Positions 28,787 through 37,223 of a DNA stretch of 64,000 bases are shown one piece after another. The number at the start of each line of letters is the position of its first letter. The first letter of the stretch is position 1. Under the pieces are notes generated by a model. The model saw nothing but the letters and a program-made list of their open reading frames with translations, did no database searches and was not told the DNA's origin. Source of the stretch: CADEFX01 sp050260355 (GTDB lineage: Bacteria; Pseudomonadota; Alphaproteobacteria; Rhizobiales; Hyphomicrobiaceae). The stretch lies in NCBI GenBank assembly GCA_050260355.1, contig JBLNBZ010000143.1, positions 1 to 64,000 on the forward strand, in the 5' to 3' direction. Position numbers and translations under genes: made by a program.

Positions 28787-29110
28787 CACTCTCTTTCCGA
28801 TCTTCTGGCCGCTCGCGAGGTCCCGAGGCGGGCGCGCCGCGCACCGGACCATCTTGCGAGCGTTAACGGGACGTTGATGTACCTGCCATGCCGGCCGCGT
28901 CTGGGCCAGCGCCGGCAACATCTCTTGTTAATGCGGCAAGAATGAAGTCGTCGATACGAATGATTCAATGTTCATCAATCGGAAACGAACGGTTTCTTGT
29001 ATATCGGCCGACACGGCCCGGAATCTGAGTTAGCCGATCGTTAGACACTTCCCGCAATACTTGGAAAACGTGGGAAGGGAGCCAGCGGGTCTGCGGACCA
29101 GGTCTTGCAT
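28787..29110. promoter_or_regulatory. Gene-free AT-richer region with two dyads upstream of the GGDEF-EAL gene
   Basis: This 324-base gap separates the divergent transglycosylase and GGDEF-EAL genes, so it should hold both promoters. Two dyads stand out. GAAAC-N5-GTTTC is perfect at 28982-28996 and is followed at once by a TATA-like stretch (TGTATAT, 28999-29005), as an operator at a promoter might be. CTTCCCGC...GTGGGAAG (29048-29077, 14-base loop, one G-U pair) lies just before the GGDEF-EAL start and could fold in its mRNA leader. Neither matches a motif I can name. Confidence 0.3.
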
Positions 29111-31591
29111 ATGTTCAGTGGGTTTGTGGCGTTTTGGCGCAGTATCGCGGGACGGCTCTACTGCGCGGGTGGGCTTGCACTGCTGGCCATTGCGGCGCTG
29201 GCAGCAGCCTCGATCTACTGCGCCAACCTGACCTCCCAGGCCACCCAGAAGCTTTATGACGATGCCCTCATGGGCGTTGTCGATGCGACCGAGATCGATC
29301 TCTTGCTGGAGAGGCACCGGCGCACGATCGAGACGGCGGCGTTCCAGTCGAGCCGCTTTCAGGTGAAGCGGGATCGGCGTTTGGCCGACGCGTTCCTCGC
29401 CCGCATCGAGGATCTGGCGGCAAGCTCCGGTGACACGCTTGCCAAGAGCATCGCCACCCTTCTGCCGGCACTCTCGGAAGAATCACGGAAAGTGCTGATG
29501 TACGCGGAGAGCTCGGCCCGCGAAAAGGCGGACGAGGCCGTTGGCGCCTACGTTCAGATCGCCGACGAGCTGCAGGACCGCATCAGGGCATACCGCAGTG
29601 CGCGCACGCGCGTCGCAAGCGAGAAGGTTTCAGAACTGTTAAATATGGGCCGATTGCTCAGCATGAGCGTCGCCATCGCAGCCGGCGTGGCGCTCATCCT
29701 GATCGGGCCGCTGAGCCTGCTGCTCGTGCGCAGCATCGTCGTTCGCCTCAAGACCGTGACCGGCGCGATGCAGAAGATCGCCAGCAACGACACGTCGGTG
29801 ACGCTGGACACGACCGGGCCCGACGAGATCAGCGACATGGCGCGCGCGGTCGACGTCTTCAAATCGAATGCCATCACCCTGCTCGACCACAAGTCCAAGC
29901 TCGAGCAGCTCAATTTCTGGCTCGATGTGGCACTCAACAACATGACGCGCGGACTGTCGCTGTTCGACGGCGAGCAGCGGCTGGTCGTCAGCAATGCTCT
30001 CTACCAGCAGATGTATGAGCTGCCGTCAGAGCTGGTTGCCCCGGGCACCCCGTTCGCGCGCATTATGCAGCACCGCATCCCGCTGATCGGCGCGATGGAA
30101 GGTGAAAAGGTGGCTAACGAGGTTCTCACCGAGAACTTCAATCGTTTGGTCGAGAGCGGCTGCTCGGAGAGCTTCAGCCAGCAGATGATGGACGGCCGAA
30201 CGATCCAGGTGTGCGTGCAGCCGCTTGCCGACGGCGGCTGGGTGGCCCTCCACGAGGACGTGACCGAGCAGCGCCGCGCCCAGGCTGAGATTGCCCGTCT
30301 TGCCCGCCACGACATGCTGACCGGCCTGGGCAATCGTCTCCTCTTCCGGGAGGAGCTGGAGAAAGCCTGCAAGAATCTGGAGTTCGGGTACAGCTTCGCA
30401 CTCGTCTGCATCGACCTCGATCACTTCAAGGACGTGAACGACACACTGGGCCATCCGACCGGCGATGCGCTGCTCCAGGCGGTTGCTGCTCGGCTGACCG
30501 ACACCGCCCGCGGACGCGACGCCGTGGTGCGCCTTGGCGGCGACGAGTTCGCCATCATTCAGGCCGGCGCCGATACGAGACCGCAGGTGGAAGGGCTCAC
30601 CCAGCGTGTCATCAAGTCGATCGCGCAGCCTTTCCAGATCCACGGTCACAAGATCATCATCGGTGCCACCGTCGGGGCCGCGTTGGCTCCGGTCGACGGA
30701 TCGGACCCCGACCAGCTGCTCAAGTATGCGGACATGGCGCTCTATCGCGCCAAGGTCGCCGGCCGGGGCACGCACGCGTTCTTCGAGCCGGAGATGGCCG
30801 GCCGCATCAAGTCGCGGCGGATGCTGGAGCTCGACCTGCGCCGAGCGCTGGCCGAGAACCAGCTCGACCTGCACTATCAGCCGATCATCGATCTTGCCAC
30901 CGAGCGCATCGTCAGCTGCGAGGCGCTCATGCGCTGGCGCCACCCCGAGCGCGGCATGGTCTCGCCCGTCGACTTCATTGCGCTCGCCGAGGAGATGGGC
31001 CTCATCATGCAGATGGGTCAGTGGGCGCTACAGACAGCCTGCACAGCGGCAACGGCCTGGCCGTCGGATGTCAAGGTCGCCGTGAACCTGTCGGCGGTCC
31101 AGTTCAAGGGCGCCGACCTCGTCGGCATGGTGATCGAGGCCCTGGAGATGTCGGGTTTGTCTGCGGAGAGGCTCGAGCTCGAGGTTACCGAGTCGCTGCT
31201 GTTGGAGCAGGATCCCAAGACGCTGCAGCTCCTCCACCTCCTGCAGCATCTTGGCGTGCGCATCGCGCTGGACGACTTCGGCACGGGCTACTCGAGCTTG
31301 AGCTATCTGCGCGGCTTCCCCTTCGACAAGATCAAGATCGATCAAACCTTCGTCCGCGACCTCACGCAGCGAGAGGACTGCATGGCGATCGTCACCGCCG
31401 TCGCTCAGCTCGCCAAGAGCCTGCAGATGACCACGGTGGCCGAGGGTGTGGAGACACCGGAGCATCTGGCAAAGGTCCGCGCCGCCGGCTGCACTCAGGT
31501 GCAGGGCTACTTGTTCAGCCGGCCCGTCTCGGCCTCCGAGATTGTCGGCGTGATCGAGGATTGCAACCGTCGCTTGAAGACGGCGGCCTGA
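29111..31591 (+). CDS. Membrane GGDEF-EAL protein with HAMP and PAS-like domains
   Basis: An 826-residue receptor for cyclic-di-GMP turnover. Membrane helices at about 16-38 and 186-208 flank a helical periplasmic sensor domain. A HAMP domain (about 209-260), a PAS-like domain (about 268-385), a GGDEF domain and an EAL domain follow. The GGDEF motif is intact (RLGGDEF, GGDEF at 476-480), with an inhibitory-site RxxD (467-470) exactly five residues before it, so cyclase activity with product feedback is likely. The EAL domain keeps EALMRW (from 604), NLSAVQF, EVTES, DDFGTGYSSLSYLRGFPFDK and AEGVET, so phosphodiesterase activity is also expected. ATG 29111 is preferred to TTG 29105. It is convergent with the ParA gene. 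Confidence 0.95.
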   Translation: MFSGFVAFWRSIAGRLYCAGGLALLAIAALAAASIYCANLTSQATQKLYDDALMGVVDATEIDLLLERHRRTIETAAFQSSRFQVKRDRRLADAFLARIEDLAASSGDTLAKSIATLLPALSEESRKVLMYAESSAREKADEAVGAYVQIADELQDRIRAYRSARTRVASEKVSELLNMGRLLSMSVAIAAGVALILIGPLSLLLVRSIVVRLKTVTGAMQKIASNDTSVTLDTTGPDEISDMARAVDVFKSNAITLLDHKSKLEQLNFWLDVALNNMTRGLSLFDGEQRLVVSNALYQQMYELPSELVAPGTPFARIMQHRIPLIGAMEGEKVANEVLTENFNRLVESGCSESFSQQMMDGRTIQVCVQPLADGGWVALHEDVTEQRRAQAEIARLARHDMLTGLGNRLLFREELEKACKNLEFGYSFALVCIDLDHFKDVNDTLGHPTGDALLQAVAARLTDTARGRDAVVRLGGDEFAIIQAGADTRPQVEGLTQRVIKSIAQPFQIHGHKIIIGATVGAALAPVDGSDPDQLLKYADMALYRAKVAGRGTHAFFEPEMAGRIKSRRMLELDLRRALAENQLDLHYQPIIDLATERIVSCEALMRWRHPERGMVSPVDFIALAEEMGLIMQMGQWALQTACTAATAWPSDVKVAVNLSAVQFKGADLVGMVIEALEMSGLSAERLELEVTESLLLEQDPKTLQLLHLLQHLGVRIALDDFGTGYSSLSYLRGFPFDKIKIDQTFVRDLTQREDCMAIVTAVAQLAKSLQMTTVAEGVETPEHLAKVRAAGCTQVQGYLFSRPVSASEIVGVIEDCNRRLKTAA

Positions 31592-31603
31592 TGCCGGACC
31601 CGC

Positions 31604-32473
31604 TCAGGCCTCCGGAAGCACGGCCGGGGCCTGTGCGGGTTGATTGGCTTCGGCCAGCCTGGCGACGATCTCGCCGGTAAGGCTGCGAATCGCCGCGCCG
31701 ATCTCGCCTGGATACTTGGCCTGGAAGGAACGGTCGCTGTCCTGGTAGCGGGCGGCGTGCTGCAGAACGTTGAGCAGCGGCACCACCTGCTCGAAGCAGC
31801 GGTTGTCGGCATTCTCGGCCAGCCAGCGCTGATAGTCGTCGTCGGCAGGCGAGTGCTTGTCCTTCATGTTGATGATGACGCCGAGGTTCTCGGCGAAGCC
31901 CATCTCTGGATTGAGCTGCCGGAAGCGGCGGAACACATCGAGACCGCACACGGACACATAGTCCGGCTTGGTCGGCGTCATGTGGAAGTCGGCCTCGCGC
32001 AGCCAGCTCTCGGTCAGCACGGAGAGGCCGGGCGGGCAGTCGATCAGAACAACGTCGAAGACAATGCGTGCGCGGCTCAGCAGACCGCCGATCGCGGCGC
32101 GCAGCCGGGTATGCACGCTCTCCTTCGACACCTCGCGCTCAAGCAGGGTCAGCTGCATGTCGCTCGGCATCAGATAGACGGAGCGGGCGTCATCGACATC
32201 GGAGACGCCGCCCACGACGAACTCCGTCCACTCGACCGGCTGGTCCTTGAGCACGGCCGCGACCAGGTAGTCGACGATGGTGCGGCCCTCGGCCTGCAGC
32301 TTGCGCAGGCTGGTGGTCGACATCAGCATGGCGCTCACGCTGGCCTGCGAGTCGGAGTCGATGACCAGCACGTTCTTGCCATGAAAAATGGAAAGCGTCT
32401 CCGCGACGGTCAGCACGATCGTCGACTTGCCGACGCCTCCCTTGGTGTTCATCACCGCAATGGTGTTGCGCAT
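31604..32473 (-). CDS. Orphan ParA/Soj-family ATPase
   Basis: A 289-residue deviant-Walker-A ATPase. The P-loop is NTKGGVGKST with the signature lysine, followed by VLVIDSDSQASVSAML (Walker A') and VLIDCPPGLSV (Walker B). Such proteins position DNA, chemoreceptor arrays or other cargo on the nucleoid or at the pole. No ParB, centromere repeats or other partition genes are nearby, and the sequence departs from chromosomal ParA after the Walker motifs (READFHMTPTKPDYVSVCGL). It is therefore probably a cargo-positioning or regulatory ParA rather than the chromosomal segregation protein. It is convergent with the GGDEF-EAL gene, 12 bases apart; shared function is possible but unproven. Confidence 0.88.
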   Translation of the reverse strand: MRNTIAVMNTKGGVGKSTIVLTVAETLSIFHGKNVLVIDSDSQASVSAMLMSTTSLRKLQAEGRTIVDYLVAAVLKDQPVEWTEFVVGGVSDVDDARSVYLMPSDMQLTLLEREVSKESVHTRLRAAIGGLLSRARIVFDVVLIDCPPGLSVLTESWLREADFHMTPTKPDYVSVCGLDVFRRFRQLNPEMGFAENLGVIINMKDKHSPADDDYQRWLAENADNRCFEQVVPLLNVLQHAARYQDSDRSFQAKYPGEIGAAIRSLTGEIVARLAEANQPAQAPAVLPEA

Positions 32474-32625
32474 CTCGCCCCGGACTTCCCAATGCGCCGG
32501 CCGAAGCCGACCCGCCGCGCCTCCTTACATGCGGCACCTCTGCGTCGTCACTGTGGCAACAACGCCCGCGCCCCCCTAACCGCGCGTGCGCGTCAGGCCG
32601 GGTTCTGCCCGCGGCTAAAGCTGCC

Positions 32626-33810
32626 TCAGATCACGCCCTCGCTCTTCAGTTGCCGCACATCCTGGCTGGCAAATCCGATCTCCGCCAGGATCTCGTCTGT
32701 ATGCTGGCCGAGCAGCGGCGGCGGCCGCCGAATGCTGCTTTTCGAGCGGCTCATCAGGATCGGCTGGCCCACGACCTCGGTCTTGCCGCGCTCCTGGCTG
32801 TGCATCGGCTGCGCGAGGCCCAGATGCCGCACCTGCTCGAGGCCGAACACCTGGTCGATGCTGTTGATCTCCCCACTCGGAATGCCGGCCTTGTTGAAGG
32901 TCTCGATCCAGTAGGCGGAGGGGTGGGCGACGGTCTTGGCCTCGATCAGGGCATTGAGCTTCTTTCGATTCTTCGAGCGCGCCCTGCCGTCGGCGAAATC
33001 CGGATCGTCGAAGGCGGGGTCGTTGAACAGCGCCTTGAGCTTGAGCCACATGGCCTGGCCGGCCACGGCGATGTTGATGTGCCCGTCCGACGTCTTGAAG
33101 ACGCCAGTCGGGATCGAGGTGGGGTGATCGTTCCCGGCTTGAGGGGGGACCTCCTTGTCCATCAGCCAGCGCGCGGCCTGGAAGTCGAGCATGAAGACCT
33201 GCGCCTGCAGCAGCGAGGTCTGCACCCACTGGCCCTTGCCGGAGCGCTCGCGCTCCATCAGCGCCAGCAGAATGCCCTGCGAGCAGAAGATGCCCGCGCA
33301 CAGATCGGCGATCGGAATGCCGACCCGCATGGGGCCGCGCCCCGGCTCACCGGTGATCGACATCAGGCCTCCCATGCCCTGGGCGATCTGATCGAAGCCG
33401 GGTCGAGAGCTCAAAGGTCCGTCCTGACCGAAGCCCGAGATGGACGCATAGATGATGCGCGGATTGACGGAGCGGATGCTCTCGTAGTCGATGCCGAGCC
33501 GGGTCTTCACGTCCGGCCGGTAGTTCTCGACGATGATGTCGGCGCGCTCGGCCAGCTTCTTGAAGATGTCGACGCCCCGCTTGGACTTCAGGTTGAGCGT
33601 CATCGATCGCTTGTTGCGATGAAGGTTCTGAAAGTCGGACCCCGAGCGCGGACCGCCCAATCCGACCTTTTCGGACTCGGGATCCTCGATCTTGATCACG
33701 TTGGCGCCCCAGTCGGCGAGCTGGCGCACGCACGTCGGCCCCGAGCGCACGCGCGTCAAATCGAGGACTGTATAGGACGACAGGACATCGCTGGCCGGTT
33801 CGAAGGGCAT
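32626..33810 (-). CDS. CaiB/BaiF family (class III) CoA-transferase
   Basis: A 394-residue class III CoA-transferase, which moves CoA between carboxylic acids through an aspartyl-CoA intermediate. Landmarks: VLDLTRVRSGPTCVRQLADW and GANVIKIEDPESEKVG at the N-terminus, RNKRSMTLNLKS, and the catalytic Asp169 in VGIPIADLCAG, the same number as in formyl-CoA transferase. The C-terminal half has GIPSGEINSIDQV and PPPLLGQHTDEILAEIGF. The acids used are not readable. It stands alone but lies near acyl-CoA synthetase and acyl-CoA dehydrogenase genes, consistent with organic acid catabolism. Confidence 0.93.
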   Translation of the reverse strand: MPFEPASDVLSSYTVLDLTRVRSGPTCVRQLADWGANVIKIEDPESEKVGLGGPRSGSDFQNLHRNKRSMTLNLKSKRGVDIFKKLAERADIIVENYRPDVKTRLGIDYESIRSVNPRIIYASISGFGQDGPLSSRPGFDQIAQGMGGLMSITGEPGRGPMRVGIPIADLCAGIFCSQGILLALMERERSGKGQWVQTSLLQAQVFMLDFQAARWLMDKEVPPQAGNDHPTSIPTGVFKTSDGHINIAVAGQAMWLKLKALFNDPAFDDPDFADGRARSKNRKKLNALIEAKTVAHPSAYWIETFNKAGIPSGEINSIDQVFGLEQVRHLGLAQPMHSQERGKTEVVGQPILMSRSKSSIRRPPPLLGQHTDEILAEIGFASQDVRQLKSEGVI

Positions 33811-33961
33811 CGGTAATCACCGCTCAATCGATCGAGGTTCCTTGCGATTGTCGCATGCGCTTGCACTGTGCTGTCAACAGACAGTCGCGGTTTTGGCTTG
33901 AAGTCGAGAAACGATGGCAATAGGGCTGGTGGCCACGGCCCTCTGGCTCGAGGAGACCTCA

Positions 33962-34579
33962 ATGCTTCGCTACAGGCTTGGCCGGCTGGCCGCGATCGCG
34001 CTGCTGTCGGCCGTGACGGCGCTTTTGTCGGGGTGCGGAATCAACAACATTCCGACCTACGAGCAGAGCGCCAAGGCCAAATGGTCCGAGGTTCTGAACC
34101 AGTACAAGCGGCGCGCCGACCTCGTGCCGAACCTGGTGGAGACGGTGAAGGGCTTCGCGGATCAGGAGCGCAAGGTTCTGACCGACGTGATCGAGGCGCG
34201 AGCCAAAGCCACACAGGTGCAGATTCCCGCCGATATCGTCACTAACCCGGAAGCCATGAAGCGCTTCCAGGACGCCCAGAACACGTTGGGCGGCGCGCTG
34301 CGCCAGCTCCTCGCGGTGGTCGAGCGCTATCCCGATATCAAGTCGGGCCAGAATTTTTTGGCGCTGCAATCCCAGCTCGAGGGCACCGAGAACCGCATCG
34401 CTATCGCCAGGCGCGACTACATCGAGGCCGTTCGCGTCTTCAACACCGAGATCACGACCATTCCCGGCCGCTGGTGGAGGGCCTTCTTGTATCCGTCGAC
34501 CAAGGAGATGGCTGCGTTCGATATCACGCCCGAGGAACAGCGCACGCCGCAGGTCGATTTCGGGACCAAGAAGCAGTAG
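33962..34579 (+). CDS. lemA: LemA family lipoprotein
   Basis: A 205-residue envelope protein. The N-terminal hydrophobic segment ends with LLSGCGINNIPTYEQ, a lipobox (cysteine about residue 26) followed by the LemA hallmark. The helical LemA domain shows KAKWSEVLNQYKRRADLVPN, LVETVKGFADQERKVL, FLALQSQLEGTENRIAIARR and VRVFNTEITTIPGRWW. LemA proteins are linked to membrane stress and normally cluster with TPM-domain proteins; here the two TPM genes lie about 20 kb upstream. ATG 33962 is supported by GAGGAG upstream and by the lipobox; the frame is open from 33914. Confidence 0.93.
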   Translation: MLRYRLGRLAAIALLSAVTALLSGCGINNIPTYEQSAKAKWSEVLNQYKRRADLVPNLVETVKGFADQERKVLTDVIEARAKATQVQIPADIVTNPEAMKRFQDAQNTLGGALRQLLAVVERYPDIKSGQNFLALQSQLEGTENRIAIARRDYIEAVRVFNTEITTIPGRWWRAFLYPSTKEMAAFDITPEEQRTPQVDFGTKKQ

Positions 34580-34718
34580 CCGCCAGCCCTGCGCGGATAC
34601 CGGGCGGTGCTCGGATTCGCGCCGGGAGGCGGGTCGAGCGGGATGCAGCAGATCGCTGTTCCGCGGAGCGCGGATGCGCTCTAGTGTTGGCGCAACGACG
34701 AGCACCGGAGGAGCATCC

Positions 34719-35513
34719 ATGAAGGCCAGCGTCAACGGCTTTTCCATGAACTACGAGATCAGCGGACCGGACAAGGCGCCGGCCGTGATCCTGCATCACC
34801 CTCTGGCGACCAACCTGTCGACGTGGGACGAGCTCACCGCGGCGCTCGCGCCACGCTATCGCGTCGTCCGCCTGGATGCGCGTGGCCACGGCCAGTCGCA
34901 GGCGACGAAAGGCGCCTACAGCATGGAGATGCTGGCGCAGGACGTCGTGGCGCTGATGGATCATCTGAAGATCGAGCGCGCCCATTTCCTCGGCCTCTCC
35001 ATGGGCGGCATGGTTGGCCAGTATCTCGGCATCCTGCACGGCGCGCGCTTTGCGAGCCTGGTGCTCGCCTCGACCTCGAGCCGCATCCCCGACGAAGCGC
35101 AGACGGTGTGGGACCAGCGCATCTCGGCTGCAAGGGCAGGCGGCATGAAATCCCAGGTTGAAGGCGCGCTGGCGCGATGGGTGTCGCCGGCGGGTCTCGA
35201 GAATCCGGCGCTGGTCGGCCGGCTCACGACGATGATCGAGGCGACGCCGCTCGACGGCTATATCGGCTGGTGCGAGGCGATTCGCCGGCTCAACGCCACC
35301 GACCGTCTCGGCGCGGTCAAGGTGCCGACGCGCGTGATCGTCGGCGAGCTCGATCCGGCAACGCCGGTGGCGGCCGCTCAGACCATCCACAAGGGGATCC
35401 CAGGCTCCGAGCTCGTCATCGTGCCGGGCGTCTCGCACATGCTGCAGAACGAGGACCCGGCGGCATTCAACGCGCAGGTGCTGCCGTTCATCGATAAGCA
35501 CGCGCGCGCCTGA
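34719..35513 (+). CDS. Alpha/beta hydrolase, 3-oxoadipate enol-lactonase-like
   Basis: A 264-residue alpha/beta hydrolase. The catalytic triad is readable: Ser94 in GLSMGG, Asp212 in VGELDPATP and His240 in PGVSHML. Opening residues FSMNYEISGPDKAPAVILHH and DARGHGQSQ match the PcaD-like branch. PcaD hydrolyses 3-oxoadipate enol-lactone in the protocatechuate pathway, but no other pca gene is present, so a different ester or lactone substrate is equally possible. GGAGGAGC lies just before the ATG, a strong ribosome binding site. It is convergent with the acyl-CoA synthetase gene. Confidence 0.88.
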   Translation: MKASVNGFSMNYEISGPDKAPAVILHHPLATNLSTWDELTAALAPRYRVVRLDARGHGQSQATKGAYSMEMLAQDVVALMDHLKIERAHFLGLSMGGMVGQYLGILHGARFASLVLASTSSRIPDEAQTVWDQRISAARAGGMKSQVEGALARWVSPAGLENPALVGRLTTMIEATPLDGYIGWCEAIRRLNATDRLGAVKVPTRVIVGELDPATPVAAAQTIHKGIPGSELVIVPGVSHMLQNEDPAAFNAQVLPFIDKHARA

Positions 35514-35565
35514 CGCGCGCTGTCTGCCGGAAAAGGCGCAGCAGGCAAAGGTTGCGAAAGGCGCG

Positions 35566-37212
35566 TCAGGCCTTGCGCGCCTTGGCGCGCTCAAGCTCCA
35601 GGTCGCGCAGCGTGCGGCGGCGGATCTTGCCCGTCACGGTCTTGGGCAGCTCGGATATGAATTCCACCGCGCGCGGATATTTGTAGGGCGCGGTCACGCT
35701 CTTCACGTGCGTCTGCAGGTCGCCGATCAGGTCGGCGCTGCCGCTCACGCCATCCTTCAGCACGATGAACGCCTTGACGATCTCGCCGCGGTCTGAATCA
35801 GGGCTGGCGACGACCGCGCACTCCAGCACCGCGGGATGCTCGAGCAGGGCGTTCTCGACCTCGAGCGGGCCGATGCGATATCCGGCAGAGTTGATCACGT
35901 CGTCGGCGCGGCCCGCATACCAGAACCAGCCGTCGGCCGCGCGAGTGGCACGATCGCCCGACAAGTACCAGCGGCCCTCGGGGCCTTCGACGAAGCACGC
36001 GGCCGTTCGCTCTGGGTCCTTCCAGTAGCCGAGCATCATCTGCGGGCTCGGCATCTTGAGTGCCAGGTGCCCCTCCTCGCCATCGGGAAGGCGGCGGCCT
36101 GCGTCATCGACGATGGCGATCTCAAGGCCCGGCTGCGGCCTGCCCATGGAGCCATAGCGCAGCGGCTCGGACGGGTAGTTCAGCACCATCATCAGCGCCT
36201 CGGTCTGCCCGTAGGCTTCCGCGACCTTGCAGCCCGTCGCCGCCTCCCAGCGCTCCGCGATGGCTGGATTGACGGCTTCGCCCGCCGAGATGGTCCGCCG
36301 CAGGGCCGAGATGTCGACGGCCCGGCAATCCTCCGCTGCGATGCGGTTGAGCTCGGTGCCGGATGCGCAGAAAACGGTGATGCGATGCTTTGCGAGCAGT
36401 CGGAGCCGCTCCGCAGGGACATAGGGTCCGTCATAGAAGAAGGAGCAGGCGCCGCAGCTCCAAGGCCCCCAGATGACGCTCGTTCCGGCCTTGCTCCAAC
36501 CCGTATCCGCCGTGCACCAGATGCGATCCTCGGGCGTCAGATCGAGCCAATGAAAGGCGGCCATGCGCCAGGCGTAGAGACCGCGCGAGGCATGCAGCAC
36601 GCCCTTGGGGTGACCGGTCGAGCCGGACGTGTAGTACATGATGGCCGGATCCTCGGCTGCAACCGTGGCCGGCGCGAAGGCGTCCGAGCCCGAGGTCATC
36701 AGCTCTTTCCAGTTCAGCCAGCTGGGCGCGCCGCCGATCGCGACTTTGATAGGTACCTCATCCACCACGGTGGCGAACTTGTCGATGTGCGCACTACGGC
36801 AGATGGCGGCGCGCGCCTCGGAGTTGCGCACGCGATACTCGATGTCGCGCTGCGTCAGCATCTCGATGCAGGGAATGGCGATGGCGCCGAGCTTCAGGCA
36901 GGCGATCAGCGCGATCTGCCATTCCGGGATGCGCGGCAGCATGACGATGACGCGGTCGCCCTTGGCGATGCCTTGCCGGCGCAGTGCATCGGCCAGCCGG
37001 TTGGATGCGCGCGCGACGTCCGAGAAGCGGTAGCTGGCCTGCTCGCCGACCGCATTCTCCCAGAGGATGGCGAGGCCGTCGCGTTCGGCGGCCCAGGCAT
37101 CCACGATATCGACGCCGAAGTTGAAAGTCTCAGGGATGTCCCAGCGAAAGTCGCGGACGAGCTCTGCATAGGGCTTCTCGCGCGCGATACCGAATAGATG
37201 CGCGTCCCTCAC
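35566..37212 (-). CDS. AMP-binding acyl-CoA synthetase
   Basis: A 548-residue adenylate-forming enzyme that activates a carboxylic acid to its CoA thioester. The P-loop is YYTSGSTGHPKGV (from 193). Further core motifs are YGQTEALM, the aspartate-containing WYLSGDRATR, and GRADDVINSAGYRIGPLEVE at the hinge; the catalytic lysine lies in LPKTVTGKIRRR near the C-terminus. The pattern is closest to the medium-chain acyl-CoA synthetase (ACSM-like) branch. GTG 37212 is chosen because GGAGGAAACG stands directly before it. It starts 11 bases after the acyl-CoA dehydrogenase stop, so the two form an operon for acid activation and oxidation. Confidence 0.93.
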   Translation of the reverse strand: MRDAHLFGIAREKPYAELVRDFRWDIPETFNFGVDIVDAWAAERDGLAILWENAVGEQASYRFSDVARASNRLADALRRQGIAKGDRVIVMLPRIPEWQIALIACLKLGAIAIPCIEMLTQRDIEYRVRNSEARAAICRSAHIDKFATVVDEVPIKVAIGGAPSWLNWKELMTSGSDAFAPATVAAEDPAIMYYTSGSTGHPKGVLHASRGLYAWRMAAFHWLDLTPEDRIWCTADTGWSKAGTSVIWGPWSCGACSFFYDGPYVPAERLRLLAKHRITVFCASGTELNRIAAEDCRAVDISALRRTISAGEAVNPAIAERWEAATGCKVAEAYGQTEALMMVLNYPSEPLRYGSMGRPQPGLEIAIVDDAGRRLPDGEEGHLALKMPSPQMMLGYWKDPERTAACFVEGPEGRWYLSGDRATRAADGWFWYAGRADDVINSAGYRIGPLEVENALLEHPAVLECAVVASPDSDRGEIVKAFIVLKDGVSGSADLIGDLQTHVKSVTAPYKYPRAVEFISELPKTVTGKIRRRTLRDLELERAKARKA

Positions 37213-37223
37213 CGTTTCCTCCG

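Noticed and set aside
29048..29077. GEMM-type c-di-GMP riboswitch upstream of the GGDEF-EAL gene
   Set aside because: Only a single short hairpin is present; the conserved riboswitch core and receptor helices are not seen.
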